Source: Oceanirhabdus seepicola (GTDB taxonomy: Bacteria; Bacillota; Clostridia; Clostridiales; Clostridiaceae). Taken from it: DNA of 64,000 nucleotides. Positions 44,345 through 53,432 of this stretch are shown one piece after another. How positions within the stretch are numbered: position 1 is the first letter of the stretch; every line of letters begins with the position of its first letter. The stretch lies in contig NZ_JAGSOJ010000001.1 of NCBI RefSeq assembly GCF_023684385.1, positions 248,001 to 312,000 on the forward strand, read 5' to 3'. The position numbers were made by a program, and so were the translations under genes. The notes under the pieces are model-generated. The model was not told where the DNA came from. It did no database searches and saw only the letters and a program-made list of their open reading frames with translations.

Positions 44345-45715
44345 CTAACCCAAAAACTCTTCACCTTTTTTAATCATTTGCAATACATTACTTTTAGATG
44401 TTGACCCTACGGATACTTTTGATTCAATACAATTTTCTATCTTAATTTTTTCTAAAATATCTTCTAAAAAACAATCTGAAAAGCTCAAAAATTCTTCTAT
44501 TGATAAATCATCTATATTTTTATTATTTTCAATACAGTACAACACCATCTTTCCAACAACTGCGTGAGATGTTCTAAAAGGCATACCCTTTTTAGCTAAA
44601 TAGTCTGCAACATCTGTAGCATTCATAAATCCATTTTTAGTTGCTTTTTTCATATTATCTTTTTTAAATTTCATGGTAACCAACATTTGTTTAAATATTT
44701 CCAAAGAAATTTTAATATTATCAACTGTATCAAATAATGGTATCTTATCTTCCTGCATATCCTTATTGTAAGCCAAAGGAAGTGATTTCATGATAGTTAA
44801 AATGTTCATGAGATTACCATATATTCTTCCAGTTTTTCCTCGTATAAGTTCTGCAATATCAGGATTTTTTTTCTGAGGCATTATACTACTTCCAGTACTA
44901 TAGCTATCATCCATTTCAACAAAATCAAACTCTGCTGAATTCCAAATAATTATTTCTTCACAAAATCTACTTAAGTGCATGCTAATTATAGATGCTGCGC
45001 TTATAAATTCAATAACAAAATCCCTATCACTAACCGCATCTAAGGAGTTCTCACAGATATGAGAAAACTTAAGTTGTTCCGCCAAAAAATCTCTATCTGT
45101 GTTATAAGTAGTTCCTGCTAATGCACCTGCTCCAAGTGGCAGATAATCAGTTCTATCTAAACAATCTTCAAGTCTAGTATAGTCTCTTTTAAACATATTA
45201 AAATATGCCATAATATGATACGCTGCTGTTATTGGTTGTGCTCTCTGAAGATGAGTATATCCAGGCATTATAGTGTCTACATTCTCTTTACTCATATCAA
45301 TCAAAGATGCTAATAGATTTTTTAATAATATTAATATGTTATTTATTTCTTCTTTTAAATATAATCTAATATCTACAGCAACCTGATCATTTCTACTTCT
45401 AGCAGTGTGGAGTTTCTTCCCAACTTCTCCAACCTTATCTGTTAATATTTTTTCTATGTTCATATGAATATCTTCATACTCCAATTTGAATTCAATCTTT
45501 CCTGCTTCGATTTCCTTAAGAATTTCTTCTAACCCATCTATAATCTTTTTTCCTTCTTCATTTGTTAGAATACCACATTTACAAAGCATTTTACCATGGG
45601 CTATACTCCCTATAATATCCTGCTTATAAAGCTTTTGATCAAACTCAATTGATGCATTGAATTCATCAACTATAGATGCTGTTGATTTTGAAAATCTACC
45701 TCCCCAAAGCTTCAT
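44345..45715 (-). CDS. argH: Argininosuccinate lyase
   Basis: A 456-aa member of the fumarase/aspartase superfamily splitting argininosuccinate to arginine and fumarate. The family signature GSSIMPQKKNPD is present, with HTARSRNDQVA and the TGYTHLQRAQP-like PGYTHLQRAQP block carrying the catalytic histidine. Length is standard. It follows argG by 96 bp, ATG behind AGGAG, so both belong to the T-box-controlled arginine operon. Confidence 0.96.
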   Translation of the reverse strand: MKLWGGRFSKSTASIVDEFNASIEFDQKLYKQDIIGSIAHGKMLCKCGILTNEEGKKIIDGLEEILKEIEAGKIEFKLEYEDIHMNIEKILTDKVGEVGKKLHTARSRNDQVAVDIRLYLKEEINNILILLKNLLASLIDMSKENVDTIMPGYTHLQRAQPITAAYHIMAYFNMFKRDYTRLEDCLDRTDYLPLGAGALAGTTYNTDRDFLAEQLKFSHICENSLDAVSDRDFVIEFISAASIISMHLSRFCEEIIIWNSAEFDFVEMDDSYSTGSSIMPQKKNPDIAELIRGKTGRIYGNLMNILTIMKSLPLAYNKDMQEDKIPLFDTVDNIKISLEIFKQMLVTMKFKKDNMKKATKNGFMNATDVADYLAKKGMPFRTSHAVVGKMVLYCIENNKNIDDLSIEEFLSFSDCFLEDILEKIKIENCIESKVSVGSTSKSNVLQMIKKGEEFLG

Positions 45716-45811
45716 TGTTTTACTTCTCCTCTCCTAATCTCAATAATTTAATATTAGCATTTGTAATATCTTCATTTATATTAGTTTTTGATTTTTTTAT
45801 TAATAACTATA

Positions 45812-47002
45812 CTAAAATTTAAGAGCCTTTATTTTACTAGGCAGTGAAAATAAATTTATAAATCCTTCAGCATCTTTATGATCATATAAATCACTTGCTC
45901 CAAATGATGAAATGCCTTCGTCATACAATGCATAAGGTGATTCCATTCCTGCCACCATAATATTTCCTTTATAAAGCTTTAATTTAACTGTTCCAGTAAC
46001 AGTTTCTTGAGTCTTGTTAATAAATCCATCAAGTGATTCTTTTAACGTGGTAAACCATAACCCATTGTATACTAATTCAGCATACTTCAGTGATATCATT
46101 TGTTTATATTGTAATGTGTCTTTATCTAACGTTATATATTCTAACTCTTTATGAGCAGCATATAAAATTGTTCCTCCTGGTGTTTCATATACCCCTCTTG
46201 ATTTCATTCCAACAAGTCTATTTTCTACTATATCAATAACACCTATACCATTTTCTCCACCAATTTTATTTAATGTTTTCACGATGTCTACTGGTGATAA
46301 TTCAATACCATCTATTTTCTTAGCCATACCCTTTTCAAAATATATTTCAACATATGATGCTTCATCTTTAGCCTTTTCAGGTGATATTGTCATACAGTAC
46401 ATTTCAGACTTATGCTCATTTTTTAAGTCTTCTAAATCTCCTCCTTCATGACTTATATGCCATAAATTTTGATCTCTTGAATAAATTTTTTCCTTTGTTA
46501 CTGGTACTTCTATTCCTTTCTCATTTGCATAATCAATAGCATCCTCTCTTGATTTAATATCCCATATTCTCCAAGGAGCAATTATCTTTATAGTTGGATC
46601 AATTGATGCTATACCTACTTCAAAACGAACCTGATCATTCCCTTTTCCTGTACAACCATGACAAATATATTTTGCCCCTTCTTTATGAGCAATTTCCACA
46701 AGCTTTTTAGCCATTAAAGGTCTAGCAAATGATGTTCCTAATAAATATTTACCTTCATATACTGCTCCTGCTTTTATACCTTGATAAACATAATCTTCAA
46801 TAAATTCTTCTATTAAATCCTCAATATAAACTTTCACTGCGCCTGATTTTAAAGCTTTCTCTTCAATTTGAGTCATGTCATCATCTTGTCCAACATTCAT
46901 ACATGCTGCTATTACATCAAAATCGTAATTATCCTTAAGCCATGCTGTGATTATTGAAGTATCTAGTCCTCCTGAGTATGCTAATACAACCTTTTCTTTC
47001 AT
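45812..47002 (-). CDS. argG: Argininosuccinate synthase
   Basis: A 396-aa ATP pyrophosphatase joining citrulline and aspartate. PP-loop AYSGGLDTS at the N-terminus, then [13 protein letters not shown] and the [14 protein letters not shown] substrate segment. The ATG at 47002 is chosen: AAAGGTG lies 6 nt upstream and the product begins [12 protein letters not shown] as in homologs, while an in-frame start at 47056 adds a Lys-rich extension. Upstream lie an Arg-specific T-box, ARG-box-like sites and a strong promoter. Confidence 0.96.
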   Translation of the reverse strand: MKEKVVLAYSGGLDTSIITAWLKDNYDFDVIAACMNVGQDDDMTQIEEKALKSGAVKVYIEDLIEEFIEDYVYQGIKAGAVYEGKYLLGTSFARPLMAKKLVEIAHKEGAKYICHGCTGKGNDQVRFEVGIASIDPTIKIIAPWRIWDIKSREDAIDYANEKGIEVPVTKEKIYSRDQNLWHISHEGGDLEDLKNEHKSEMYCMTISPEKAKDEASYVEIYFEKGMAKKIDGIELSPVDIVKTLNKIGGENGIGVIDIVENRLVGMKSRGVYETPGGTILYAAHKELEYITLDKDTLQYKQMISLKYAELVYNGLWFTTLKESLDGFINKTQETVTGTVKLKLYKGNIMVAGMESPYALYDEGISSFGASDLYDHKDAEGFINLFSLPSKIKALKF

Positions 47003-47096
47003 TCTTAACACCTTTCCCTTCTTTAGTTTGTTTGATTTATTATTCACTTTTCTCATGTTTTTTAATCTTTGTAAGACCTATTTGTATATTTTTTAT

Positions 47097-47335
47097 AATA
47101 AAAAAAATCCATCTCTAAAATTAGAGACGAATATATTCGCGGTACCACTCTAGTTAACTAAAATAAACCAATCTATTTTAGTTCTCTTAATATTTTAACG
47201 CTGTTAGCGGCACATCCTACTTGTCTAGTAAATAACACTAGCTTTTCAAATAGCTTCTCCAAGGCTCTCTTCCCTTCTTATTGTCTACAAGGCTTCCACC
47301 ATCCCCTGCTCTCTATAAGACTGATTTAAAAAAGT
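47097..47335 (-). promoter_or_regulatory. T-box leader (tRNA-Arg) of argGH
   Basis: On the minus strand the leader shows the AGAGAG K-turn start, AG-bulge GGATGGTGGAAGCC, and a specifier stem with GAAG-AGA-GCCTTGGAG; AGA (47268-47266) is an arginine codon. The antiterminator bulge AGAGTGGTACCGCG follows, then a terminator CGTCTCTAATTTTAGAGATG with a T-run. Aligned to the valS leader, the triplet sits at the equivalent place (GTA there), which supports both readings. Uncharged tRNA-Arg should promote read-through into argG. Confidence 0.9.
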
Positions 47336-47395
47336 ACTTTCCTTTTCATAGAATTTACAATTACTATTATTGATATTTATCATTATTCATTCTTT

Positions 47396-47513
47396 TGCAT
47401 AATTATTCATTATATATGCATATTCATATATCATAGTGAATATTTAACTTTGTTTTTGCATATTTATGCGTTGTGTTAATAATGATTATATATAAAGTTA
47501 AAACTTATGTCAA
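47396..47513 (-). promoter_or_regulatory. argGH promoter with ARG-box-like sites
   Basis: TTGACA (47513-47508), 17-bp spacer, TATAAT (47490-47485) on the minus strand is a near-consensus promoter. Between it and the T-box lie ArgR-like operators: TGCATAATTATTCA (47396-47409), TGCATATTTATGCG (47458-47471), plus looser copies around 47417-47447. The site immediately after the -10 could block initiation. Confidence 0.55.
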
Positions 47514-47864
47514 TTAATTTATATAGATTTTTTTTTGTATTTTTTACCTACTCATAATAACTCCTTATAGTGATTAGCTTTTAAGAGATAATTATAATAC
47601 CATTTATAATTATTTATATTTCGTATTACACTTTATCCATTTAGTAAATTATGTTAAAATGATTAAAATATACAATTTTATTTTTAATAAAATTGTTTTA
47701 TTATTAATCATTAAAAAGTTAGGGGAAACTCCTCATAATTTTGAAATAAAACAACTTAGTATGGAAGATGATTTTTCATCAAGGAACCATAACAAATAAA
47801 TTCTAAGATACAGAATTCTAATATTAAAAATAGTAGATGGATGTGATTTAAGGGGGAATGGAAA
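47514..47864. other. Gene-free AT-rich stretch upstream of the APH-like gene
   Basis: About 350 bp between the argG promoter and the kinase-like gene at 47865. It is AT-rich with no coding frame that carries a ribosome binding site; an unassigned promoter for 47865 must lie here. I see nothing else. Confidence 0.5.
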
Positions 47865-48608
47865 GTGGAGTTGAATAAAGTAATTGGTACTGGGGCACAA
47901 GCCACAGTATACAGTTCTGAGAAGTATGCTATAAAATTATTTAAAGAGAATTATAAAAAGACGGATGTTTTTTATGAGGCATTGATAAATTCAATTATTG
48001 AGAATACTGAACTACAAGTTCCAAAAACATACGAAGTATTGAATATTGATAATCAAATGGCAATAAAGATGGATTATATAAAAGGAATATCTCTTTTTGA
48101 TTGTATTTTTAATGATAAAGATAATATTGAAGTTTATTTCAAAGAAATGGTGAAATTACAGGTTAAAATTCATTCTAAAAAAGTCTCTTTACCATTTTCA
48201 TTAAAGGATAAATTAAAAGATAAAATACAAGGTAATAAAAATTTAAGTATAGCTCTTAAGGAAAGGATGCTAATACTTTTAAATGATCTTCCAGAGGGTA
48301 ATAAACTCTGCCATGGGGATTTTCATGGTTATAATATCTTAGTATGTGAAGGAGAATACTGGATTATTGATTGGATAGATTCCACCATAGGGTGTGCTGA
48401 TGGTGATGCTTGTAGAACATATCTGCTTTACTCTTTATATTTTCCAGAATTATCAGAAATGTATTTGATGTTATATTGCAAAGAAACAGGCAAAGAAAAA
48501 GAAAGAATTCTCGCTTGGTTACCCGTACTTGCAGCAGCCCGACTAAGTGAAAATATCGGTAATGAAGAAGAAAAACTAATGGCTTTGATTAATGGTAATA
48601 TTAAATAA
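47865..48608 (+). CDS. Aminoglycoside phosphotransferase/choline kinase-family protein
   Basis: A 247-aa protein-kinase-like-fold enzyme. It has the APH catalytic loop CHGDFHGYNIL and the Mg-binding IIDWIDS (DFG equivalent), with an N-lobe GxGAQATVY nucleotide loop. It starts at GTG behind AGGGGG; the nearby ATG is out of frame. The family includes antibiotic kinases, choline kinases and fructosamine kinases; there is no evidence for antibiotic resistance, and the substrate is unknown. Monocistronic, followed by a strong terminator. Confidence 0.8.
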   Translation: MELNKVIGTGAQATVYSSEKYAIKLFKENYKKTDVFYEALINSIIENTELQVPKTYEVLNIDNQMAIKMDYIKGISLFDCIFNDKDNIEVYFKEMVKLQVKIHSKKVSLPFSLKDKLKDKIQGNKNLSIALKERMLILLNDLPEGNKLCHGDFHGYNILVCEGEYWIIDWIDSTIGCADGDACRTYLLYSLYFPELSEMYLMLYCKETGKEKERILAWLPVLAAARLSENIGNEEEKLMALINGNIK

Positions 48609-48672
48609 TGAGGAAAAACATCATGAGTATAATTACTAGTATTTCTAAAAAAATCAACACTATTCTTAAACT

Positions 48673-48716
48673 CAAAAAAAGAGATTATAGAATCAAATCT
48701 ATATTCTCTTTTTTTA
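48673..48716. terminator. Bidirectional terminator
   Basis: AAAAAAAGAGATTATAGA and TCTATATTCTCTTTTTTT flank a short loop between converging genes (48608 and 48736). Confidence 0.85.
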
Positions 48717-48735
48717 TTTCATTATTGAATTTTGA

Positions 48736-48972
48736 TTATTCTTCCTCATAAATCAAAGTATATTCTTCGCCATTAACCTTAAAAAGTTTCTCAATATCTT
48801 CTGAAATAGCAGAATTGATTTCCTCTTCAAATGTAAATTTCGCACCTACTCCACAATTTGAAGTTAATTTTCTTGGAACGGGCATTATTTGACATGAGCA
48901 ACCTTTACTCTTTAGAAATTTCTCATATTTCATAGCTCCAGTATAGGTAAAAAATAACGCAAAGTAAGTCAT
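48736..48972 (-). CDS. DUF3343 (Se/S carrier-like) protein
   Basis: A 78-aa protein of the DUF3343 family, often annotated as putative Se/S carrier. The N-terminal FALFFTYTGAMKYEKFLKSKG and cysteines in GCSCQIMPVPRKLTSNCGVG are characteristic. DUF3343 genes cluster with yedE, yedF and selD in selenium-using anaerobes. It lies 3 bp after the TusA-like gene and is last in this three-gene operon. Confidence 0.82.
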   Translation of the reverse strand: MTYFALFFTYTGAMKYEKFLKSKGCSCQIMPVPRKLTSNCGVGAKFTFEEEINSAISEDIEKLFKVNGEEYTLIYEEE

Positions 48973-48975
48973 CCT

Positions 48976-49191
48976 CTATCTCCTCGCAATGATTGTAACT
49001 TCATCTTCCTTTTCAATTAACTCCACTTTATATCCAGATCTTTTTATGAACCTTGGCACGTTTGTCTTTGGTGCTCCAGTATCAACTATTATCTCAAATT
49101 CTTGTGGGTTTTCTGCAATTATGTCTCTAGCCTTCATTATTGGTTGAGGACAGGCTAGTCCTCTAGCATCTACTTGAATCAACTTTAGCAT
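48976..49191 (-). CDS. yedF: TusA/YedF-like sulfurtransferase
   Basis: A 71-aa TusA-fold protein with the active-site motif GLACPQPIM (persulfide cysteine in CPxP). The ATG at 49191 directly abuts GGAG, which is too close; a TTG at 49182, with the site 8 nt upstream, would give the usual MIQVDARGLACPQP start. It overlaps the yedE-like gene end by about 20-29 bp. Context (YedE, DUF3343) suggests sulfur or selenium trafficking rather than tRNA thiolation. Confidence 0.85.
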   Translation of the reverse strand: MLKLIQVDARGLACPQPIMKARDIIAENPQEFEIIVDTGAPKTNVPRFIKRSGYKVELIEKEDEVTIIARR

Positions 49192-50239
49192 CTCCTTTCA
49201 TTTTAACCTTAACTTTTTCAATATTGAAATATGAAATACCTAACAAAATAAATATTCCAATTATAACAGCAATCCTTCCATTTGGAGATGGACCAGCTCC
49301 ACTTGAAGCTAATGCAAAGTTATGACTAAGTGCGCCCCCTAGCAACATTCCCATTATAGTAACCACAGAGTCAATATTTCCTTCTCCTGACAAAACAAGT
49401 TGTCTAAGAGGACATCCCCCTAATAGGACACTACCCCATCCTGCAACAAACATCCCCAAGAAATTCCAAAGACCATCATTATGAGCTGCTGGTTGCCCAA
49501 CAAATCCAACATTAAGATTACCAAAAATAATATTTCCAATAAGTACGAAAACAAATATTGAGATAAATCCTGAAATCAAATATCCATCTTTAAAAAGAAA
49601 TAAATCTCTTATTCCCCCTACCATACAAAGTCTTGTCCTCTGCGCAAGTATACCAGCAACTGAGCCTACCCCTAAAGCTATAAATAATGGTGCATGCTTT
49701 GCCTTAAGTGTAACAAATGCTGGTGCAACAATAACCAATACTGCTAGTGCCACACAAATTAATGGAAATAAATATCCCTCTACTTTGTTTAATTTATAAG
49801 TCCGCTTTAAACTGAATCCTTTATTTAAGAAGAAGATTCCTCCTATTATACCAACAGTGAAACCTACTAATCCTACAATAGCATTTAAATCTCCTCCACC
49901 AAGTCTAAGTATCATCCTTAGAGGACACCCTAAGAATACTAATGCTCCTACCATAACTACAAACCCAAGTACAAATCTAATAAATGGTGATGATCCACCT
50001 TTTGCATTGAATTCTTTACCTATTATAGCCATGATAAATGCACCTAAAACTATTCCAATTATCTCTGGTCTAATATAGCTTAACTTTTCTACTGAATGAA
50101 GTCCTAGTGCTCCTGCCGTATCACGTATGAAACAAGCAACACAAACCCCCATGTTTCCAGGATTACCGAAAAAAACTAACATAGCAGAGAGGAATCCTAT
50201 AACCGCCCCTGCAAATATAATACCTTTTTTACTACCCAT
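49163..50239 (-). CDS. yedE: YedE-family putative selenium/sulfur transporter
   Basis: A 358-aa polytopic membrane protein (about ten helices) with the internally duplicated YeeE/YedE motif: GCPLRMILRLGGGDLNA near residue 104 and GCPLRQLVLSGEGN near 275, each with a conserved cysteine thought to line the pore. Family members transport thiosulfate or are linked to selenium metabolism. First gene of yedE-yedF-DUF3343, ATG behind AGGGAG. Confidence 0.85.
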   Translation of the reverse strand: MGSKKGIIFAGAVIGFLSAMLVFFGNPGNMGVCVACFIRDTAGALGLHSVEKLSYIRPEIIGIVLGAFIMAIIGKEFNAKGGSSPFIRFVLGFVVMVGALVFLGCPLRMILRLGGGDLNAIVGLVGFTVGIIGGIFFLNKGFSLKRTYKLNKVEGYLFPLICVALAVLVIVAPAFVTLKAKHAPLFIALGVGSVAGILAQRTRLCMVGGIRDLFLFKDGYLISGFISIFVFVLIGNIIFGNLNVGFVGQPAAHNDGLWNFLGMFVAGWGSVLLGGCPLRQLVLSGEGNIDSVVTIMGMLLGGALSHNFALASSGAGPSPNGRIAVIIGIFILLGISYFNIEKVKVKMKGDAKVDSSRC

Positions 50240-50521
50240 AACAATCTCCCTTCAAATCTATTCTGTTTAATGCTATTTTGAATATATTCTTTTTCACACC
50301 AAACCTTCACTTTAAATATATCAGATATATATACGGTAAGTTAAATAGTAATTTCCAATAATGGTACAACTATCTATTTAAAAATCAAATGAATAATTGT
50401 TACTACTACCAGTATCTTGCTTCATCAATAAATTTTCCACTTACCTATTAGAAGAAACTTGAAATAACACCTTTATCACAGTTATAATATATTTATAAAC
50501 ATTTATGGAAATATATCAATG
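50240..50521. other. Divergent intergenic region between yedE and the MFS leader
   Basis: About 280 bp holding the yedE promoter (minus strand) and the attenuated MFS promoter (plus strand). I cannot assign -35/-10 boxes with confidence and see no further structure before the leader at 50522. Confidence 0.45.
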
Positions 50522-50642
50522 AAAGGAGAAGTCTTATGTTCCCTCGCGGCCCTAACTAACCCCAATTATCGAGACCACCTCCATGAGAATTTTGTTAAAC
50601 AATTTAGTTATTAACAATTAATTCTTAACGGAGGGATACAAA
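50522..50642 (+). promoter_or_regulatory. Leader-peptide translational attenuator of the MFS gene
   Basis: A leader ORF is followed by a hairpin that masks the next gene's ribosome binding site. CCTCC (50578-50582) pairs with GGAGG (50630-50634), and AGAATT/AATTCT and GTTAA/TTAAC extend the stem. Ribosome stalling on the leader would disrupt the hairpin and expose GGAGG 8 nt before the ATG at 50643. This is the layout of inducible antibiotic-resistance genes (erm, cat type); the drug is not known. Confidence 0.65.
50536..50559 (+). CDS. Leader peptide MFPRGPN
   Basis: ATG-TTC-CCT-CGC-GGC-CCT-AAC-TAA preceded by AAAGGAGA 6 nt upstream. Seven residues with a Pro-Arg-Gly-Pro core, a composition that can favour ribosome stalling. 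It ends 18 nt before the SD-masking hairpin of the MFS gene. Too short to judge by coding statistics; support comes from the ribosome binding site and the downstream structure. Confidence 0.6.
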   Translation: MFPRGPN

Positions 50643-51893
50643 ATGAACTTATCTAAAAAAATATTAAGAAGAAATATCTTATGTATCTACGGAATTACCA
50701 TATTCCACAACTTGATATTTGCTTATGTAATTGAAAGGTTATTCTCATTATCAAGAGGAATGTCAGTAGAAATGGTAGCATACACTGAAGTTATTTATGC
50801 TTTGGTTATTATTACCCTGGAAATACCCAGTGGATATCTAGCTGATATTTGGAGTAGAAAAAAGCTCATGGTTATTGCATCACTGTTAACATGCCTTGAA
50901 TTTTTAATTTTAATATTTGCACATAACTTTTTTATGTTCGCTTTAGCTGCCATAGCTACAGGCATAGGAAAAGCTTTCAATAGCGGTGCTGAAAATGCTA
51001 TTTTTTATGATACTCTAAAAGAACTTGGAGACGAGGATTCTTTTCATAAACATATGTCAAAACTGAGATTTGTTGATTATAGTACATGTATTGTCGCTGC
51101 TCTTCTTGGCGCATATATTGCATACAATACTAGCTATACTTTTAACTACTTTTTATCTCTGTTCAGTTGTGTACTGGCTTTTGTATGCAGCCTATTCCTT
51201 TACGATGTTTCAGTTCCTGAGAAAAGTAATGAGAATGGTGGAAATAATAATGAATCTTATGGTATTAGAAAAAATATTGACGATATGAAAGAAGTCTTTA
51301 ACTTCTTTATAAAAAACTCATACATTTTATTAATAGCTTTAGCTGGAGTAATAGCTGCTGGGATAACCACTCAAATTGATGAATTCTACCAGATTTATAT
51401 TAAGGATATTGGATTTCCTGTATATTTATTTGGTGTAGTCAGTCTCTTCAGTTTAGGTGCCTGTAGTTTAGGATCATTACTTTCATCAAAAGCAGGTAAA
51501 TTCTACTCAAAACTTAGTGGGTTTATAATAACTTTATGTGGTCTTGTAATCAGTATAGTTTTATTAATAGCTTCAAATAGCTATCTAGTTGTAATACCAC
51601 TTTTCCTATTCTACTTGTGTTATTCGGTGATGGAACCTGTTGTACTTACAGAGATTCATAAGAATATACAAGGGGGGCTTAGAGCAACAACTGAATCATT
51701 CTACTCCCTTATGAAACGTGGGATGACTATGTTTATAGCTCTACCTTTTGGAATGATATCAAATAGAATATCCATGAGAATGGGATTTACATTTCTAGTT
51801 ATAATTTTGAGTATAATGATTCTGGTTCTTGTTGTAATTTCAAATGTAAGAAAAGAGAAAAATGAATATAGTGAATTTACTTATAATAAATAA
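50643..51893 (+). CDS. MFS transporter, probable drug efflux
   Basis: A 416-aa protein with 12 predicted helices and the MFS motif A-like GYLADIWSRKKLM after helix 2. A central loop (about 195-215) is Asn/Glu-rich. Similar to MFS exporters of the macrolide/tetracycline-type branch but not identifiable to a named family by eye. The inducible-looking attenuator upstream points to a drug or translation-inhibitor substrate. ATG behind GGAGGG. Confidence 0.85.
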   Translation: MNLSKKILRRNILCIYGITIFHNLIFAYVIERLFSLSRGMSVEMVAYTEVIYALVIITLEIPSGYLADIWSRKKLMVIASLLTCLEFLILIFAHNFFMFALAAIATGIGKAFNSGAENAIFYDTLKELGDEDSFHKHMSKLRFVDYSTCIVAALLGAYIAYNTSYTFNYFLSLFSCVLAFVCSLFLYDVSVPEKSNENGGNNNESYGIRKNIDDMKEVFNFFIKNSYILLIALAGVIAAGITTQIDEFYQIYIKDIGFPVYLFGVVSLFSLGACSLGSLLSSKAGKFYSKLSGFIITLCGLVISIVLLIASNSYLVVIPLFLFYLCYSVMEPVVLTEIHKNIQGGLRATTESFYSLMKRGMTMFIALPFGMISNRISMRMGFTFLVIILSIMILVLVVISNVRKEKNEYSEFTYNK

Positions 51894-51904
51894 GGCTAAT
51901 ATAT

Positions 51905-51940
51905 GAAGGAGGGTTCTGACTGATGTCAGAACCCTCCTTC
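51905..51940. terminator. Strong bidirectional terminator
   Basis: GAAGGAGGGTTCTGAC, TGAT loop, exact complement: a perfect 16-bp stem between converging MFS and folC genes. Confidence 0.9.
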
Positions 51941-51962
51941 ATTCTCAATTCTATATTCTCAA

Positions 51963-53279
51963 TTATCCATTTCCTTTGATGTTTTTAATTATTCCTCTTA
52001 ACTCTCCGATTAAATACAAAGACCCACAAGCAATTATCAAATCTTTCTCTCCTGCTTTATCTAGAACATATTCAATTGCTTCAGTGTAGTTATCCATGGC
52101 TTTCACATTAGGATTATAGTGAGCTATCTTTTTACTCAATTGCTCACTATTCTCAGCTCTTATGTTATTTGGGGTAAGTGAAATAATTTCATCGCCTTCC
52201 CCTGAGATTATCTTAATCATCTCATCAATATCTTTATCACTAAGTATACCAACTAGAATATATAGCTTTTCATATTCATAATAGATTTTTAAATTTTCTT
52301 TTAAATACCTAATTGCATCTATATTATGTGCTCCATCAATTATAAATCTAGGTTCCTTAATCATCAGTTCCATTCTACCAGGCCATTTCACTTTCTCTAT
52401 ACCTTTTATGATATTATCCTCTGTAATAACCATTCCTTGTTCATTTAACTTAATTAATGAATTTACCGCCACTAAACAATTCATTACTTGATGTGCTCCT
52501 ACCAAAGGAAGTTTTATTTTAATTTCTTCATGTCTATTTTTAATAGTCACTTTTTGAATTGCATTTTCATTATTATTACTTTTAACTATTTCATCTATTA
52601 TTGCCATATGTGTTTCTAAGTAAATGATATCTGCATTCTTCTCTTCAGCCACTTTCTTTATAGTATTGTATGCCTCTTCTACCACAGGATACAAAACAAC
52701 AGGTACATTTTCCTTTATTATTCCAGCTTTTTCAAAGGCGATCTCACTTATAGAATTGCCTAATATATGTGTGTGATCATAACTGATGGATGTTATTATT
52801 GTAAGAATTGGATTAATTACATTAGTTGCATCAAACCTTCCACCTAATCCTACTTCTATTACTCCAATATCAATTTTCATCTCTTTGAAATATAAAAATC
52901 CAAGAGTTGTTACAATTTCAAAATATGTAATTTCCCCTAAATCAAATGCTTCCATCTCTCCACTTATGTTCTTTATCTTAAGCATATACTCTGCAACTTT
53001 ATCTTTTGGAATATTTTTACCATCTACTTGAATTCTCTCTTCAAAGTTTTCAATAAACGGTGAAGTATACATCCCTGTCTTATACCCTGCTTCAATAAGT
53101 GAACTTGATAGCATTGCTGTTGTTGACCCTTTACCATTTGTTCCTGCAATATGTATAAACTTTAGCCCTTTATGAGGATTACCCAATAATTCAAGCATCT
53201 TAGTTATTCTATCTAATCCTAGTTTCATACCAAATTTAGAAGAACTATTTAAAAAATCCATAGCTTCACTATAATTCAT
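51963..53279 (-). CDS. folC: Folylpolyglutamate/dihydrofolate synthase
   Basis: A ~438-aa Mur ligase-fold enzyme adding glutamate to (dihydro)folates. P-loop GTNGKGSTTAM near residue 48, SYDHTHILGNSI, and C-terminal DGAHNIDA. The ATG at 53279 is favoured: GAGGTG is 6 nt upstream and the product begins MNYSEAMDFLNS as in homologs; the ATG at 53297 places that site inside the gene. Adjacent to valS at some distance, as often in Firmicutes. Confidence 0.94.
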   Translation of the reverse strand: MNYSEAMDFLNSSSKFGMKLGLDRITKMLELLGNPHKGLKFIHIAGTNGKGSTTAMLSSSLIEAGYKTGMYTSPFIENFEERIQVDGKNIPKDKVAEYMLKIKNISGEMEAFDLGEITYFEIVTTLGFLYFKEMKIDIGVIEVGLGGRFDATNVINPILTIITSISYDHTHILGNSISEIAFEKAGIIKENVPVVLYPVVEEAYNTIKKVAEEKNADIIYLETHMAIIDEIVKSNNNENAIQKVTIKNRHEEIKIKLPLVGAHQVMNCLVAVNSLIKLNEQGMVITEDNIIKGIEKVKWPGRMELMIKEPRFIIDGAHNIDAIRYLKENLKIYYEYEKLYILVGILSDKDIDEMIKIISGEGDEIISLTPNNIRAENSEQLSKKIAHYNPNVKAMDNYTEAIEYVLDKAGEKDLIIACGSLYLIGELRGIIKNIKGNG

Positions 53280-53387
53280 AATCATCACCTCTGACATATT
53301 ATATCACATAATAAAAAGAATAAAGAATAAAGAATAAAGAACAAATATTGTTGATATTCTTCATTCTTCAGAATATCTGAATTTCAA

Positions 53388-53424
53388 AAGGTCTAATAGG
53401 TACTTACTTCACCTATTAGACCTT
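53388..53424. terminator. Terminator after the aminotransferase gene
   Basis: AAGGTCTAATAGGT and ACCTATTAGACCTT form a perfect 14-bp stem around ACTTACTTC, just past the aminotransferase stop. Confidence 0.85.
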
Positions 53425-53432
53425 AATTCGTT

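Noticed and set aside
47865..48608. Antibiotic-resistance call for the APH-fold gene
   Set aside because: The catalytic motifs define only the broad kinase fold; nothing in sequence or context points to an aminoglycoside.
53311..53343. Short GAATAAA tandem repeat
   Set aside because: Only about three units in AT-rich spacer; likely slippage with no functional signal.
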